Positions 17,042-25,920 are shown, numbered from the stretch's first letter. The stretch is DNA of 64,000 nt from Pseudomonas sp. A34-9 (GCF_029543085.1 NZ_CP119967.1:1886501-1950500), one strand, 5' to 3'. Made by a program: numbers and translations. The notes: generated from the letters alone by a model not told the origin.

Positions 17042-17781
17042 TGGATGTTTTAAGCCTTATCGGGATCATCATGGCGTTCGTCGCCATCATCGGTGGTAAC
17101 TACCTTGAGGGTGGTCATCTCGGTGCGCTGGCCAACGGCCCGGCGGCATTGATCGTACTGGGCGGCACCATCGGTGCCGCACTGCTGCAATCGCCGATGA
17201 GCGCGTTCAAACGCGCCATGCAGATCCTTGCCTGGATTCTGTTTCCGCCACGGGTCGATCTGGCCGGTGGCATTGATCGCGTCGTCAACTGGAGCCTCAC
17301 CGCGCGCAAGGAAGGCCTGCTGGGTCTGGAAGGCGTGGCTGATGCCGAACCCGACAACTACTCGCGCAAAGGCCTGCAACTGCTGGTCGACGGTGCCGAG
17401 CCGGAAGCGATCCGCAGTATCCTCGAAGTGGATTTCTACACCCAGGAAGCCCGCGACATAGAAGCGGCGAAAGTCTTTGAAAGCATGGGCGGCTACGCGC
17501 CGACCATCGGCATCATCGGTGCGGTGATGGGCCTGATCCACGTGATGGGCAACCTCGCGGATCCGACGCAACTGGGCAGCGGCATCGCCGTGGCGTTCGT
17601 CGCGACCATTTACGGCGTGGCCAGTGCCAACCTGGTGTTGCTGCCGGTCGCGGCCAAGCTGAAGTCAATCGCGCTGCGGCAGTCGCGTTATCGCGAAATG
17701 TTGTTGGAAGGGATCCTGTCGATCGCCGAAGGTGAAAACCCTCGCTCCATTGAGTTGAAGCTGCAAGGCTTCATGGATTAA
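17041..17781 (+). CDS. motC: Flagellar stator protein MotC
   Basis: This 246-aa MotA-family proton channel subunit of the second Pseudomonas stator pair works with MotD. Four membrane segments are seen, with the conserved ESMGGYAPTIGIIGAVMGLI (third segment) and the cytoplasmic loop. The ATG at 17041 overlaps the cheB stop by one base. MotCD is the stator known to matter for swarming in Pseudomonas. Confidence 0.94.
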   Translation: MDVLSLIGIIMAFVAIIGGNYLEGGHLGALANGPAALIVLGGTIGAALLQSPMSAFKRAMQILAWILFPPRVDLAGGIDRVVNWSLTARKEGLLGLEGVADAEPDNYSRKGLQLLVDGAEPEAIRSILEVDFYTQEARDIEAAKVFESMGGYAPTIGIIGAVMGLIHVMGNLADPTQLGSGIAVAFVATIYGVASANLVLLPVAAKLKSIALRQSRYREMLLEGILSIAEGENPRSIELKLQGFMD

Positions 17782-17793
17782 GGGAATAACCTC

Positions 17794-18684
17794 ATGGCCC
17801 GTCGTCGCCACCAGGAAGAGCATGTAAACCACGAACGCTGGCTGGTTTCCTACGCTGACTTCATTACTTTGCTGTTCGCGTTCTTCGTGGTGATGTACTC
17901 GATCTCGTCGATCAACGAAGGCAAGTACAAAGTCATTTCCGAAGCATTGATCGGGGTCTTCACCGACTCCGATCGCTCGCTCAAGCCGATCCCGATTGGT
18001 TATGAGCGGCCGAAAACCGTGACCCCGGCCAAGCCGCTGGTCAAGGACGCCGAACAGGTTGACGCCGGTATCGCCGGTGCCAGTGACCCGCTGAAAAGCA
18101 TTGCCGATGACATCAGCGCCGCCTTCGGTGACTTGATCAGTTCCAATCAGATGACCGTGCGTGGCAACGAGCTGTGGGTCGAGATCGAACTCAACTCCAG
18201 CCTGTTGTTCGGCAGCGGCGATGCCATGCCCAGCGACATCGCGTTCAACATCATCGACAAGGTCGCGGCGATTCTGAAACCGTTCGATAACCCGATCCAC
18301 GTCGAGGGTTTCACCGATGATCAACCGATTCGCACCGCGCAGTACCCGACCAACTGGGAGCTGTCCTCGGCGCGTTCGGCGAGCATCGTTCGCATGCTGG
18401 CGATGCAGGGTGTGAACCCGGGTCGCCTGGCGTCGGTGGGTTACGGTGAGTTCCAGCCGGTCGCCAATAACGCCACCGCCGAAGGCCGTGCGAAAAACCG
18501 TCGCGTAGTGCTGGTGGTGTCGCGCAATCTCGATGTGCGCCGCAGCCTCACGGGCACCGGAACCGCCAATGCGCAACCGGACGCTGCGTTGAAGCGTGCT
18601 GGCACACAAACTGCACCGACCCCGGTCAAGACGCCGGGACGCGAGAGTGCCGTCAATTCTCCGTCACCCGCATTAACACGCTGA
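17794..18684 (+). CDS. motD: Flagellar stator protein MotD
   Basis: This 296-aa MotB-family protein has a basic N-terminus (MARRRHQEEH). A single membrane segment with the proton-binding Asp lies in VSYADFITLLFAFFVVMYSI. A periplasmic OmpA-like peptidoglycan-binding domain follows (VEGFTDDQPI, NWELSSARSASIVRML, RRVVLVV). The Pro/Thr-rich tail is disordered. It sits 12 bp after motC. Confidence 0.95.
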   Translation: MARRRHQEEHVNHERWLVSYADFITLLFAFFVVMYSISSINEGKYKVISEALIGVFTDSDRSLKPIPIGYERPKTVTPAKPLVKDAEQVDAGIAGASDPLKSIADDISAAFGDLISSNQMTVRGNELWVEIELNSSLLFGSGDAMPSDIAFNIIDKVAAILKPFDNPIHVEGFTDDQPIRTAQYPTNWELSSARSASIVRMLAMQGVNPGRLASVGYGEFQPVANNATAEGRAKNRRVVLVVSRNLDVRRSLTGTGTANAQPDAALKRAGTQTAPTPVKTPGRESAVNSPSPALTR

Positions 18685-18727
18685 GCTATGTCTCGGTCGA
18701 GCATATCGGCCGGGAGGAACGAACTGA

Positions 18728-19516
18728 ATGAGAGTCTGGGCAGTCGCCAATCAAAAGGGTGGTGTCGGTAAAACCACATCTTCCATCGCTTTAGCCGGAT
18801 TGCTGGCCGAGGCGGGCAAGCGCGTGGTTGTGGTCGATCTCGACCCGCACGGCTCGATGACCAGCTATTTCGGTTACGACCCCGACAGCCTGGAACACAG
18901 CAACTACGATCTGTTTCTGCACAAGGGCAGCGTGCCGCAAGGCCTGCCGGGGCAGTTGCTGCTGTCGACCAGTGACGAACGTATTTCGCTGCTGCCATCG
19001 AGCACCGCACTGGCGACGCTTGAGCGACAGTCGCCGGGGCAGAGTGGCCTCGGTCTGGTGATCGCCAAGAGTCTGGCGCAGCTGTGGCAGGACTTTGATT
19101 ACGCGGTGATCGACAGTCCGCCGTTGCTCGGCGTGCTGATGGTCAACGCCCTCGCAGCGAGCCAGCAACTGGTGATCCCTGTGCAGACCGAACACTTGGC
19201 TGTGAAAGGCCTGGAACGCATGGTCAACACCTTGGCGATGATCAATCGCTCGCGCAAACAGGCGCTGCCGTTCAGCATTGTGCCGACCCTGTTTGATCGC
19301 CGTACGCAAGCCTCCATGCATACCTTGCGTGTGCTGCGCGACAAATTCCCCGAGGAGATATGGCAGGGTTACATCCCGGTCGATACCCGTCTGCGCGATG
19401 CCAGCCGGGCCGGTGTCACGCCTTCGCAATTCGACGGCAAGAGCCGTGGCGTGCTGGCATACCGCGCGCTGCTCAAACATCTGTTGGCGCAACAACTTGT
19501 TCCGCAGGTGGCTTGA
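18728..19516 (+). CDS. parC: ParA-like ATPase ParC for polar chemotaxis arrays
   Basis: This 262-aa ParA/Soj-type ATPase has the deviant Walker A NQKGGVGKTTSSIALAGLLA (from about residue 8), DLDPHGSMTSYFG and VIDSPPLLGVL. Its place between motD and parP-cheW is the position of ParC, which localises chemotaxis arrays to the pole in Vibrio and Pseudomonas. It is not a chromosome-partition gene, since no parB is adjacent. RBS GGGAGGAA (about 18711-18718) precedes the ATG. Confidence 0.88.
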   Translation: MRVWAVANQKGGVGKTTSSIALAGLLAEAGKRVVVVDLDPHGSMTSYFGYDPDSLEHSNYDLFLHKGSVPQGLPGQLLLSTSDERISLLPSSTALATLERQSPGQSGLGLVIAKSLAQLWQDFDYAVIDSPPLLGVLMVNALAASQQLVIPVQTEHLAVKGLERMVNTLAMINRSRKQALPFSIVPTLFDRRTQASMHTLRVLRDKFPEEIWQGYIPVDTRLRDASRAGVTPSQFDGKSRGVLAYRALLKHLLAQQLVPQVA

Positions 19517-19531
19517 GATGATGTTGAACCT

Positions 19532-19622
19532 TGTAGGAGCTGCCGCAGGCTGCGATCTTTTGATCTTGCCTGGCGGTACTCCTGAAAAGATCAAAAGATC
19601 GCAGCCTGCGGCAGCTCCTACA
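19532..19622. repeat. Long inverted repeat between parC and parP
   Basis: Arms of TGTAGGAGCTGCCGCAGGCT type (19532 onward) and the complement ending CTCCTACA (19622) could form a hairpin with arms of about 35 bp inside the operon. The right arm runs straight into the parP ribosome binding site AGGGGG (19622-19627), so the hairpin could affect parP translation or mRNA stability. Same family as 6811, 40369 and 46254. Confidence 0.85.
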
Positions 19623-19633
19623 GGGGGTTGCGC

Positions 19634-20593
19634 ATGAATCGGCCGGTTAAGTTGACGTCGAAGCCGCAACTGGCGCTGCAGTCTTATCTGGATGGCTTGC
19701 TGCAGGAGATTCCTGAAGAGCTGCCGCCGGTGATCGAGGCGCAGCCTGACGTTGTGGACAACAGCGAAGCGCTGGACGAGTTCCAGGCGGCGGTATTGGA
19801 GGAGCAGGCGCGTGACGCACAGAAAGCGGCCAGGCCTGCTGCGCCAGTTGTCGCGCCTGCCGTTGCACCTGCAGCCAAGGCACCGGTGGCACTGATCGAA
19901 GCAGCCGAACCGGTTCGCGCGTCGGTTTCGACACTGGCACCGCTGCTGCAAACCCAATTGCTGAAAACCGCGCCGGAACCGGCGGTGGCTGCACCGGCTC
20001 CAGCAGCCGCTGCGCCTGCACCCGTCGAGCAGACGTTGGTGCCGCCGCTGGTGGAAGTGCATCTGCCGCCGAATAACACGCCGCCGCCGGTGGAAACCGA
20101 TGGCCGCCCGGCCTGGGCTTCGGAAGCGTTCGAATGCCTGTTGTTCGACGTCGCCGGCCTGACGCTGGCCGTGCCGCTGGTGTGCCTCGGCTCGATCTAT
20201 TCGCTGGCCGGCCACGAGCTGACGCCGCTGTTCGGTCAGCCGGAATGGTTCCTCGGGATTTTGCCGAGCCAGGCCGGCAACCTGAAAGTGTTGGACACCG
20301 CGCGCTGGGTCATGCCGGATCGCTATCGCGATGACTTCCGTCAGGGCTTGCAGTACGTGATTTCGGTACAAGGATACGAGTGGGGCCTGGCGGTGCATCA
20401 GGTCAGTCGTTCGTTGCGTCTTGATCCGAATGAAATCAAATGGAGAAGTCACCGGGGTCAGCGGCCATGGCTCGCCGGCACCGTGATTGAACACATGTGC
20501 GCCTTGCTCGATGTTTCCGCACTGGCCGAGTTGATCGCCAGCGGCGGGGCAAGGCACATGTCCGGCAGTAAGCCGAGCCACAAACCGACATAA
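19634..20593 (+). CDS. parP: CheW-domain array-localisation protein ParP
   Basis: This 319-aa protein has a short N-terminal helix (LALQSYLDGLLQEIPEELPP), a long Ala/Pro-rich linker (about 55-150) and a C-terminal CheW-like (AIF) domain beginning ECLLFDVAGLTLAVPLVCLG. In Vibrio, ParP ties ParC to CheA and the receptors at the pole. A TTG at 19628 is in frame, but ATG 19634 has the RBS AGGGGG at 6-base spacing. Confidence 0.85.
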   Translation: MNRPVKLTSKPQLALQSYLDGLLQEIPEELPPVIEAQPDVVDNSEALDEFQAAVLEEQARDAQKAARPAAPVVAPAVAPAAKAPVALIEAAEPVRASVSTLAPLLQTQLLKTAPEPAVAAPAPAAAAPAPVEQTLVPPLVEVHLPPNNTPPPVETDGRPAWASEAFECLLFDVAGLTLAVPLVCLGSIYSLAGHELTPLFGQPEWFLGILPSQAGNLKVLDTARWVMPDRYRDDFRQGLQYVISVQGYEWGLAVHQVSRSLRLDPNEIKWRSHRGQRPWLAGTVIEHMCALLDVSALAELIASGGARHMSGSKPSHKPT

Positions 20594-20666
20594 CAGACAC
20601 TACCGGCATCGATATGCCGGAAAACGAAACATAAACCGCCAGGGCGGTACTTCGAGGGGCTAGGGT

Positions 20667-21152
20667 ATGAACGACAAGGCGACGGCGGCAAAGGGTTCTG
20701 AAGATCCGATCCTGCAATGGGTGACCTTCAAGCTGGACAACGAAACCTATGGCATCAACGTGATGCGCGTGCAGGAAGTGCTGCGCTACACCGAGATCGC
20801 TCCAGTGCCGGGTGCGCCTAGCTACGTGCTGGGCATCATCAACCTGCGCGGTAACGTGGTCACCGTGATCGACACCCGTCAGCGCTTCGGCCTGAACAGC
20901 GGCGAGATCAGCGACAACACCCGTATCGTCATCATCGAAGCCGACAAGCAAGTCGTCGGCATCATGGTCGACAGCGTGGCCGAAGTGGTTTACCTGCGTC
21001 AGTCGGAAATCGAGACGGCGCCGAACGTCGGCAACGAAGAGTCGGCCAAGTTCATCCAGGGCGTGTGCAACAAGAACAACGAGTTGCTGATCCTGGTCGA
21101 GCTGGACAAGATGATGAGCGAAGAAGAATGGTCGGATCTGGAGAACATCTGA
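20667..21152 (+). CDS. cheW: Chemotaxis coupling protein CheW
   Basis: CheW (161 aa) couples chemoreceptors to CheA. The family pattern is clear: WVTFKLDNETYGINVMRVQE, then GAPSYVLGIINLRGNVVTVI and VGIMVDSVAEVVYL. The RBS GAGGGG lies about 20653-20658. The gene ends 1 base before the TTG start of the DUF2802 gene. Confidence 0.96.
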   Translation: MNDKATAAKGSEDPILQWVTFKLDNETYGINVMRVQEVLRYTEIAPVPGAPSYVLGIINLRGNVVTVIDTRQRFGLNSGEISDNTRIVIIEADKQVVGIMVDSVAEVVYLRQSEIETAPNVGNEESAKFIQGVCNKNNELLILVELDKMMSEEEWSDLENI

Positions 21153-21548
21153 TTGATTCTCGAAGTCGCGGTCATTGTCCTGTTCCTCTTCTGGGCAGGC
21201 ACGCTGGCAATGTTTGTGTCGTACATCAAGGCGCAAAAAGTAATCGCTGCGCAACAGGCTCAGGGCGATGCGCTGCGTGATCAGCGCATCAAGGAACTGG
21301 CCAAGCGTGTCGACGATTACCAGAACGGCAACGTGCGCATGGGCGACGCCCTGCACGAGTTGCGCGCGGTAGTCGGTCCGTTGCCGGACAAGATTGTTGC
21401 GCTGGAACAGCGCGACCCGTCGAGCCTGTCATTCGCCCAAGCGGCGAAACTGGTGGGCATGGGCGCCAGCGTCGATGAACTGACTCAGTCCTGTGGGTTG
21501 ACCCAGGCTGAGGCGGAGTTGATGCGCAAGTTGCACAAAAGCAGCTAG
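21153..21548 (+). CDS. DUF2802 protein, membrane-anchored
   Basis: This 131-aa protein starts at TTG 21153, directly after the cheW stop. It has an N-terminal membrane anchor (LEVAVIVLFLFWAGTLAMFV), a coiled-coil stretch, and a C-terminal helix-turn-helix-like segment (LVGMGASVDELTQSCGLTQA). The same gene follows cheW in other Pseudomonas. Its role, probably in motility, is unknown. Confidence 0.85.
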   Translation: MILEVAVIVLFLFWAGTLAMFVSYIKAQKVIAAQQAQGDALRDQRIKELAKRVDDYQNGNVRMGDALHELRAVVGPLPDKIVALEQRDPSSLSFAQAAKLVGMGASVDELTQSCGLTQAEAELMRKLHKSS

Positions 21549-21565
21549 GAGCTTCGAGCTTTCAG

Positions 21566-21655
21566 CGGCAAGCAAGATCAAAAGATCGCAGCCTTCGGCA
21601 GCGCCTGCATCGGGATTCGCATTTCCCCGTAGGAGCTGCTGAAGGGTGCGATCTT
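21566..21655. repeat. Degenerate inverted repeat of the GGAGCTGCC family
   Basis: Imperfect arms (AGATCGCAGCCTTCGGCAGC near 21584-21603, and GTAGGAGCTGCTGAAGGGTG near 21630-21649) repeat the family at 6811 with several mismatches. It marks the boundary between the chemotaxis operon and the second accessory block. Confidence 0.7.
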
Positions 21656-21687
21656 TTTATTTCGGTATAAAAGACCGCTGGTCGGGA

Positions 21688-21703
21688 CTGTCAGATCTGA
21701 CAG
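21688..21703 (+). promoter_or_regulatory. LuxR-type box, copy 3
   Basis: The palindrome CTGTCAGATCTGACAG is centred 70.5 bp upstream of the ATG at 21766. A possible -10 CATACT (21728-21733) is centred 35 bp downstream. The bases after the box (AGTAGATAACGATCTTC) resemble those after copy 1 (AGTAGACGCCATCTTCC), so the promoters share more than the palindrome. Confidence 0.75.
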
Positions 21704-21765
21704 TAGATAACGATCTTCGATGCTCAACATACTCAAGATGAAATCAACTTCATCAGGGTATGGAT

Positions 21766-23412
21766 ATGAAACTCTTACTGTTCTTGACTTTAGTTTTTTC
21801 CGCTGCTGTTAATGCCATGTCTGGTCCGGCGCTAGTAGTGGACCTGAATGCAAAATATCAAAGCAATGTCGCGCAGTGTGCAAATGGAACTCCCGCCTAT
21901 TATTGTTCTGGCGTTCTTTTGCGAGCGGTGGACTACAGTACCTTCTTCAAATTTTGGGATTATGGTTCGCAGGCGACAAAACTTGGCTCCGTTGCATTCA
22001 CTTATATTCGTTCGGATGTGGGTAGTACTGCACTTAACGGAAACAGAAAAAGCGGTTTTATCTTGAAAGACCAGACTTCGGCATTGGCGGTGGGTAAGGC
22101 CGTGAGTTTGCGTTGTATTTTCCCTTTTCCGACCGAATCACTCAATGAACGGGCAGATCACGGTTGTGGGTTTGCACCGAAAGTGGCGCAAGCGGATCCC
22201 GATCTTGCCAATTGTGCCAAGTTATGGGGCTCGCCCGTTACGGCTGCTGCATGGTTGAAGAATTTCAAAGAACATGATTCTTTGCCAAAAAACCAATGTT
22301 CGTTAAGTACGGTTGTCGCTGCGCAATTCAAGGCCAGTCTGGAAGCACACAAACTCGTGGATACAACGTGGACGGCCAAACCCACTGAGGTTCTGGTTGA
22401 AACCTGGGATGAACGCAAGCCTGAAAAGCTACCCGTGGAGGCGGTGTTTTACGACGCATTGACGCCCGCCAAGTTGGTGGATGCTCAGAAGTTTCAGCGT
22501 GAGTATTATCTTGAGACTTCTTTGTATGTGCCTATTGTAAAAATCAATATGGCCGCAGCCAACAAGCAAATATTCAGTTTTGATGCGAAAGATCAAAGGT
22601 TTGGGCAGTTAGTCGCTGAGAGACTGAATAGTAGATATAACAATGTTTCAAACAACTGTAGCGGAAAGCCCGCGTATTATTGCAGTGGTGTGATAGTGCG
22701 TACTACCGGGGCCAAGCCGTCTTACCATTCCTGGAATCCAAGCCCTACGGCAATCAACAAGAAAGGCGTTCCTTTCTCGTACTTGCGTAAGGATTTGGGT
22801 ATCACAACCTTGGCTTGGGGAGATCTACACGGATTCATTTTCAAGGACTTCGCCACTGCAGAGCGACTGGAAACCTATCCGATCAGCCTACTGTGCTCGT
22901 TTCCTACGGATGCGGCGAGTTGGTACCGCGCAGGCACTGGTGGTTGTGGAGCGCACAGTTCCTATCCGACCAATAGCCATTCCTGCCCGGAAGAAGGCGT
23001 GAACACTCTGGAGAAGTGGAAGACACATTATCGAGCGGTGGCGGGTTCTGGATATTTTTCAAACAGAAACAGACATCAATGTGGATTCACTTCAAGTGTT
23101 GAACAGTTTGCCATCAGTCTTGATGCGCGAGCGCATTTTGAGCCGCCAGCGGGGGAGCGTTCGCATCACAACGAAATAATTCTGTCTCTTTGGCCGCAAG
23201 ATATTCCAAAGCAACTACCGCTGTATGCTTTTTTCTATCTGCAGCATCAGGGCGGTGGTGCTGGCGTGACCGGCGCGAAATACATTCAACAGGATTATTT
23301 CAACATCACCGGTGATGTGTTGCCTGTTATCAGGGTCGACCTCTCGCCAGGAGCCGCGGCAGTCTTCAGTTTTCACGAAGGAGATCAGGCCGCGACGTTA
23401 ACAGGTCGTTGA
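21766..23412 (+). CDS. Secreted two-repeat protein, possibly halovibrin-like
   Basis: This 548-aa protein begins with a clear signal peptide (MKLLLFLTLVFSAAVNA). It consists of two homologous halves. Shared motifs are PAYYCSGV(L/I), then FTYIRSDVG/FSYLRKDLG, GFI(L/F)KD, CIFPFP/CSFPT, QCSL/QCGF, and a C-terminal LPVEAVFY/LPLYAFFY with QREYY/QQDYF. Cys pairs suggest disulphides and export. The pattern reminds me of proteins annotated as halovibrin (Vibrio HvnA/B, NAD-glycohydrolases), but I cannot confirm this or place catalytic residues. ATG 21766 is preferred over 21760 because AGGG (21755-21758) is then well spaced. The gene is A+T-rich against its neighbours. Confidence 0.8.
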   Translation: MKLLLFLTLVFSAAVNAMSGPALVVDLNAKYQSNVAQCANGTPAYYCSGVLLRAVDYSTFFKFWDYGSQATKLGSVAFTYIRSDVGSTALNGNRKSGFILKDQTSALAVGKAVSLRCIFPFPTESLNERADHGCGFAPKVAQADPDLANCAKLWGSPVTAAAWLKNFKEHDSLPKNQCSLSTVVAAQFKASLEAHKLVDTTWTAKPTEVLVETWDERKPEKLPVEAVFYDALTPAKLVDAQKFQREYYLETSLYVPIVKINMAAANKQIFSFDAKDQRFGQLVAERLNSRYNNVSNNCSGKPAYYCSGVIVRTTGAKPSYHSWNPSPTAINKKGVPFSYLRKDLGITTLAWGDLHGFIFKDFATAERLETYPISLLCSFPTDAASWYRAGTGGCGAHSSYPTNSHSCPEEGVNTLEKWKTHYRAVAGSGYFSNRNRHQCGFTSSVEQFAISLDARAHFEPPAGERSHHNEIILSLWPQDIPKQLPLYAFFYLQHQGGGAGVTGAKYIQQDYFNITGDVLPVIRVDLSPGAAAVFSFHEGDQAATLTGR

Positions 23413-23443
23413 ACGTGATGTATCGGCTCAGCTAAAGAAAAGT

Positions 23444-23485
23444 AAAGGCATAAGGTGTGGTTTGTCTGCACCTTATGCCTTTTTT
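23444..23485. terminator. Bidirectional terminator between convergent genes
   Basis: The stem AAAGGCATAAGGTG (23444-23457) pairs with CACCTTATGCCTTT (23469-23482) around an 11-base loop, followed by a T run on the plus strand. A looser T-rich stretch (TTTACTTTTC) follows on the minus strand. It lies between the convergent halovibrin-like gene and the Ig-like pair. Confidence 0.9.
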
Positions 23486-23495
23486 GCGGAAGTAT

Positions 23496-24143
23496 TCAAA
23501 GACTGACGCGCAATACACGAGAAAACATCAGATTGTCATTCGAGCCGGATCGGTGAACGCTGTAGTTTATCAATACTGTTTCTCCTGCGTTCTCCTTTAT
23601 CCAGCCTGGTGGAATGCTGAATGCCATCGAGGAACTGTTTTGAATCGGCTGGCTTTCAGTATCCCGGACCACCACGCCATGCCACCTTACTCTTACGGTA
23701 TAACCGGAAGTCATGTTCAAGAACTTGACTGTCACATTTTTTCTGTCACCCGATAGTCGCGGTTCGCTGAGGTCAAACATTTGTTGATCTACATTCAGTG
23801 AGAGCGATTTGGAAATGAGCAGCGGCGTGCCAGGACTCAAGCGGACGCTGTAGTTGACAGTGACAAGGCTGCCAATGGAGTCGATCACTTCAAGTCGAGG
23901 AATTCTGAAGTTGAGAGGCCCGGGGGTGCCAACGATTAACGTCTCGGTGTCATATTTATAGCGACCATTTGTCCAGCGCGCCGTCACGGCTTGTCCGCCG
24001 AGCATGCCGACGTAGTGTGGCACCTGTACATTGATATGTGTGCTGTCATAAACGTCGTTGAAGTTCAGACGATTACCGTCAGCACCGTAGGCCTCCAGAA
24101 CTTTGGGGGCAGTAAGGTTTAATACATTTAATTCAGTGCTCAT
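23496..24143 (-). CDS. Ig-like protein, duplicate of the upstream gene's C-terminus
   Basis: This 215-aa protein is homologous along its whole length to the last 200 or so residues of the 574-aa protein encoded just upstream. Shared points are KVLEAYGADGNRL/KILEAYGTQGDRL, (Y)VGM, PR(L/M)EVIDSIGS/EVVDSIGS, and the end ETVLINYSVHRSG/KTVLINYSVNRTG. It holds two Ig-like repeats. ATG 24143 (MSTELNVLN) has RBS AAGGAG; an earlier start would add nine residues. The gap to the upstream gene is about 50 bp, so it is likely in one operon under the box at 26006. Confidence 0.8.
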   Translation of the reverse strand: MSTELNVLNLTAPKVLEAYGADGNRLNFNDVYDSTHINVQVPHYVGMLGGQAVTARWTNGRYKYDTETLIVGTPGPLNFRIPRLEVIDSIGSLVTVNYSVRLSPGTPLLISKSLSLNVDQQMFDLSEPRLSGDRKNVTVKFLNMTSGYTVRVRWHGVVVRDTESQPIQNSSSMAFSIPPGWIKENAGETVLINYSVHRSGSNDNLMFSRVLRVSL

Positions 24144-24195
24144 CTCTTTAACTCCTTTTGGGGAAATCAAGTGCGCGGCCGGTTACCCGTACTGC

Positions 24196-25920
24196 TTACA
24201 GCTCGATTCTCAATACCTGAGAGAACTGGCTTTGCTCATCGATACCGGTCCGATTGACGCTGTAGTTGATCAATACGGTTTTTCCTTTGTTTTCTGATAC
24301 CCAGCCCGCAGGGATAGAAAATTCTGCGGTGACCCCTGTTTTCATATCCTGCCATTGCGTCCTGCGGGTGATGATTCCGCCGAAACGGACGCGCGCCTGA
24401 TATCCGTTGGCCATTGCCGGATATCGCACCGTCACTGTGGTTAGGTCGGGGGTAAGCCTTGGAGGGGGCAACACGAATTCTTGAGCGTCCACAGCCAGAT
24501 TTAATGGAACAGATCGGTGCAACGGGCCGTTCGGGTAGGTACGTACCGTGAAACTGACGGGAACGGTACTGCCGATGGAATCCACAACTTCCATGCGTGG
24601 AACGTTCAGGTCCATTGCGCCAACGCTCGTCACCGTGGTGATTGCGCTGTCGTAGACATGCCGCGCGGACGCGTAACGGAGGCGGATGGTTTGCCCTATC
24701 GCCATTCCTACATATTGTTCAATACGAGCGGTTATGTGCCTGGCGGTGTAAATATCGGACATTTTCAGGCGATCGCCTTGGGTCCCGTAGGCTTCCAGGA
24801 TTTTTGGCGACTTCAAGATGATCGTGGTTTTAACTGTGAAGGTTTTAGCCTCGGATTCAGGCTTTGCCTCTCCTCGAACCACTCGCACAGTGACACTGAC
24901 CGAGTGTTGGTCGCTTTCGTTGGCCCAACTTGACGGTACCTGGAACTCCAGCGCTCCACTTCCTGAGTAAGTCTTGGCTGTTGTCTCGCGCTCTATTCGC
25001 CCTTGCCAATGAACGCGTACGCTATCGCCGGCCAACAGACCAATACCTGATGCGACGACCTGAATGTTGGAAACGTAAGCAGGGTCCAGCACCCCGCCTT
25101 GTTCGCCTGTCACCGTTGGGGCAGGTATGCGATTCACGTTTACCTTGACTTCAGTGGGAATTGCCCAAGGGGCATAAGCGTGTGGACGGTTTCCACAGCG
25201 ATCGATCACTTGGAAGGTAATCGAATGTTTGCCATCGCCCGCACGCTTGATCAGGTCTTCGTCGAACCTGATCAAAATCGGATGGTTTTGCGGGTCGCTT
25301 ATTTGCTCTGGGGTGACGGGATAAAACGTCACCTGTTCTTCATCACCCCATCGCGCGACGATGCGGTCGAATGGCGTGATGTTCAGATAGGGCTCGATAC
25401 GCATGACAATCCCTTGTCTGGCCATCTCGCTATCAACGCCATCCTTGATATCCGGCGTGAAGCTATAAAGCAGACGGGGATGACCTTGTGGCTCGGGCTT
25501 GTCGAGCACGCCGCCCGGCAGCGTACGTTTAACCAAAATGTTGAGCTTGGACGAGTCTGCTTCATTGCCGCTGGAACGGATAACACGATAAAAAACCGGA
25601 AACGCGCTTCCATCCAGTATCTGGCCTGCCGGTACATGGAAAAGGAGGGGGGCTTTAAGTTTTTCCGGGGTGTCGATGATTTCCGTCAGTACGGGAGTCA
25701 CGCCGTCGTCCCAGAAGAGCTGGCACTTTTGGCCTATTGCGTTATCGAGCCACGGATCAACGCTGACGAGCAGATCGGCATTCAGGGGGGCGGCACCAAT
25801 GCCACCGTGGTAACCCTCACCACCACCAATCGGTGAAATCCATGCGGGAATATGTGGGGCTCCGAGGGCCAGCGCATTGCTGTCCGTGGAGTTCTCATCG
25901 GTCTCGGGGGGCAAAGTCAT
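24196..25920 (-). CDS. Ig-like domain protein, 574 aa
   Basis: The N-terminal region (about 20-150) matches the 569-aa protein at 4115 (IPAWISPIG, VDPWLDN, WDDGVTPV). At least three Ig-like repeats follow from about residue 270, with the recurring pattern G..VRV.W.G...R.T, (F)(Q/S)(V/I)P..W and V.I.Y.V.R. No signal peptide is seen. RBS AGGAG lies upstream of the ATG. A LuxR-type box sits 93.5 bp upstream. Such repeats suggest adhesion or protein binding, but the function is not known. Confidence 0.8.
   Translation of the reverse strand: MTLPPETDENSTDSNALALGAPHIPAWISPIGGGEGYHGGIGAAPLNADLLVSVDPWLDNAIGQKCQLFWDDGVTPVLTEIIDTPEKLKAPLLFHVPAGQILDGSAFPVFYRVIRSSGNEADSSKLNILVKRTLPGGVLDKPEPQGHPRLLYSFTPDIKDGVDSEMARQGIVMRIEPYLNITPFDRIVARWGDEEQVTFYPVTPEQISDPQNHPILIRFDEDLIKRAGDGKHSITFQVIDRCGNRPHAYAPWAIPTEVKVNVNRIPAPTVTGEQGGVLDPAYVSNIQVVASGIGLLAGDSVRVHWQGRIERETTAKTYSGSGALEFQVPSSWANESDQHSVSVTVRVVRGEAKPESEAKTFTVKTTIILKSPKILEAYGTQGDRLKMSDIYTARHITARIEQYVGMAIGQTIRLRYASARHVYDSAITTVTSVGAMDLNVPRMEVVDSIGSTVPVSFTVRTYPNGPLHRSVPLNLAVDAQEFVLPPPRLTPDLTTVTVRYPAMANGYQARVRFGGIITRRTQWQDMKTGVTAEFSIPAGWVSENKGKTVLINYSVNRTGIDEQSQFSQVLRIEL

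Noticed and set aside
18728..20593. parC as a chromosome or plasmid partition locus
   Set aside because: There is no parB or parS-like array nearby, and the next gene is a CheW-domain ParP within a chemotaxis operon.
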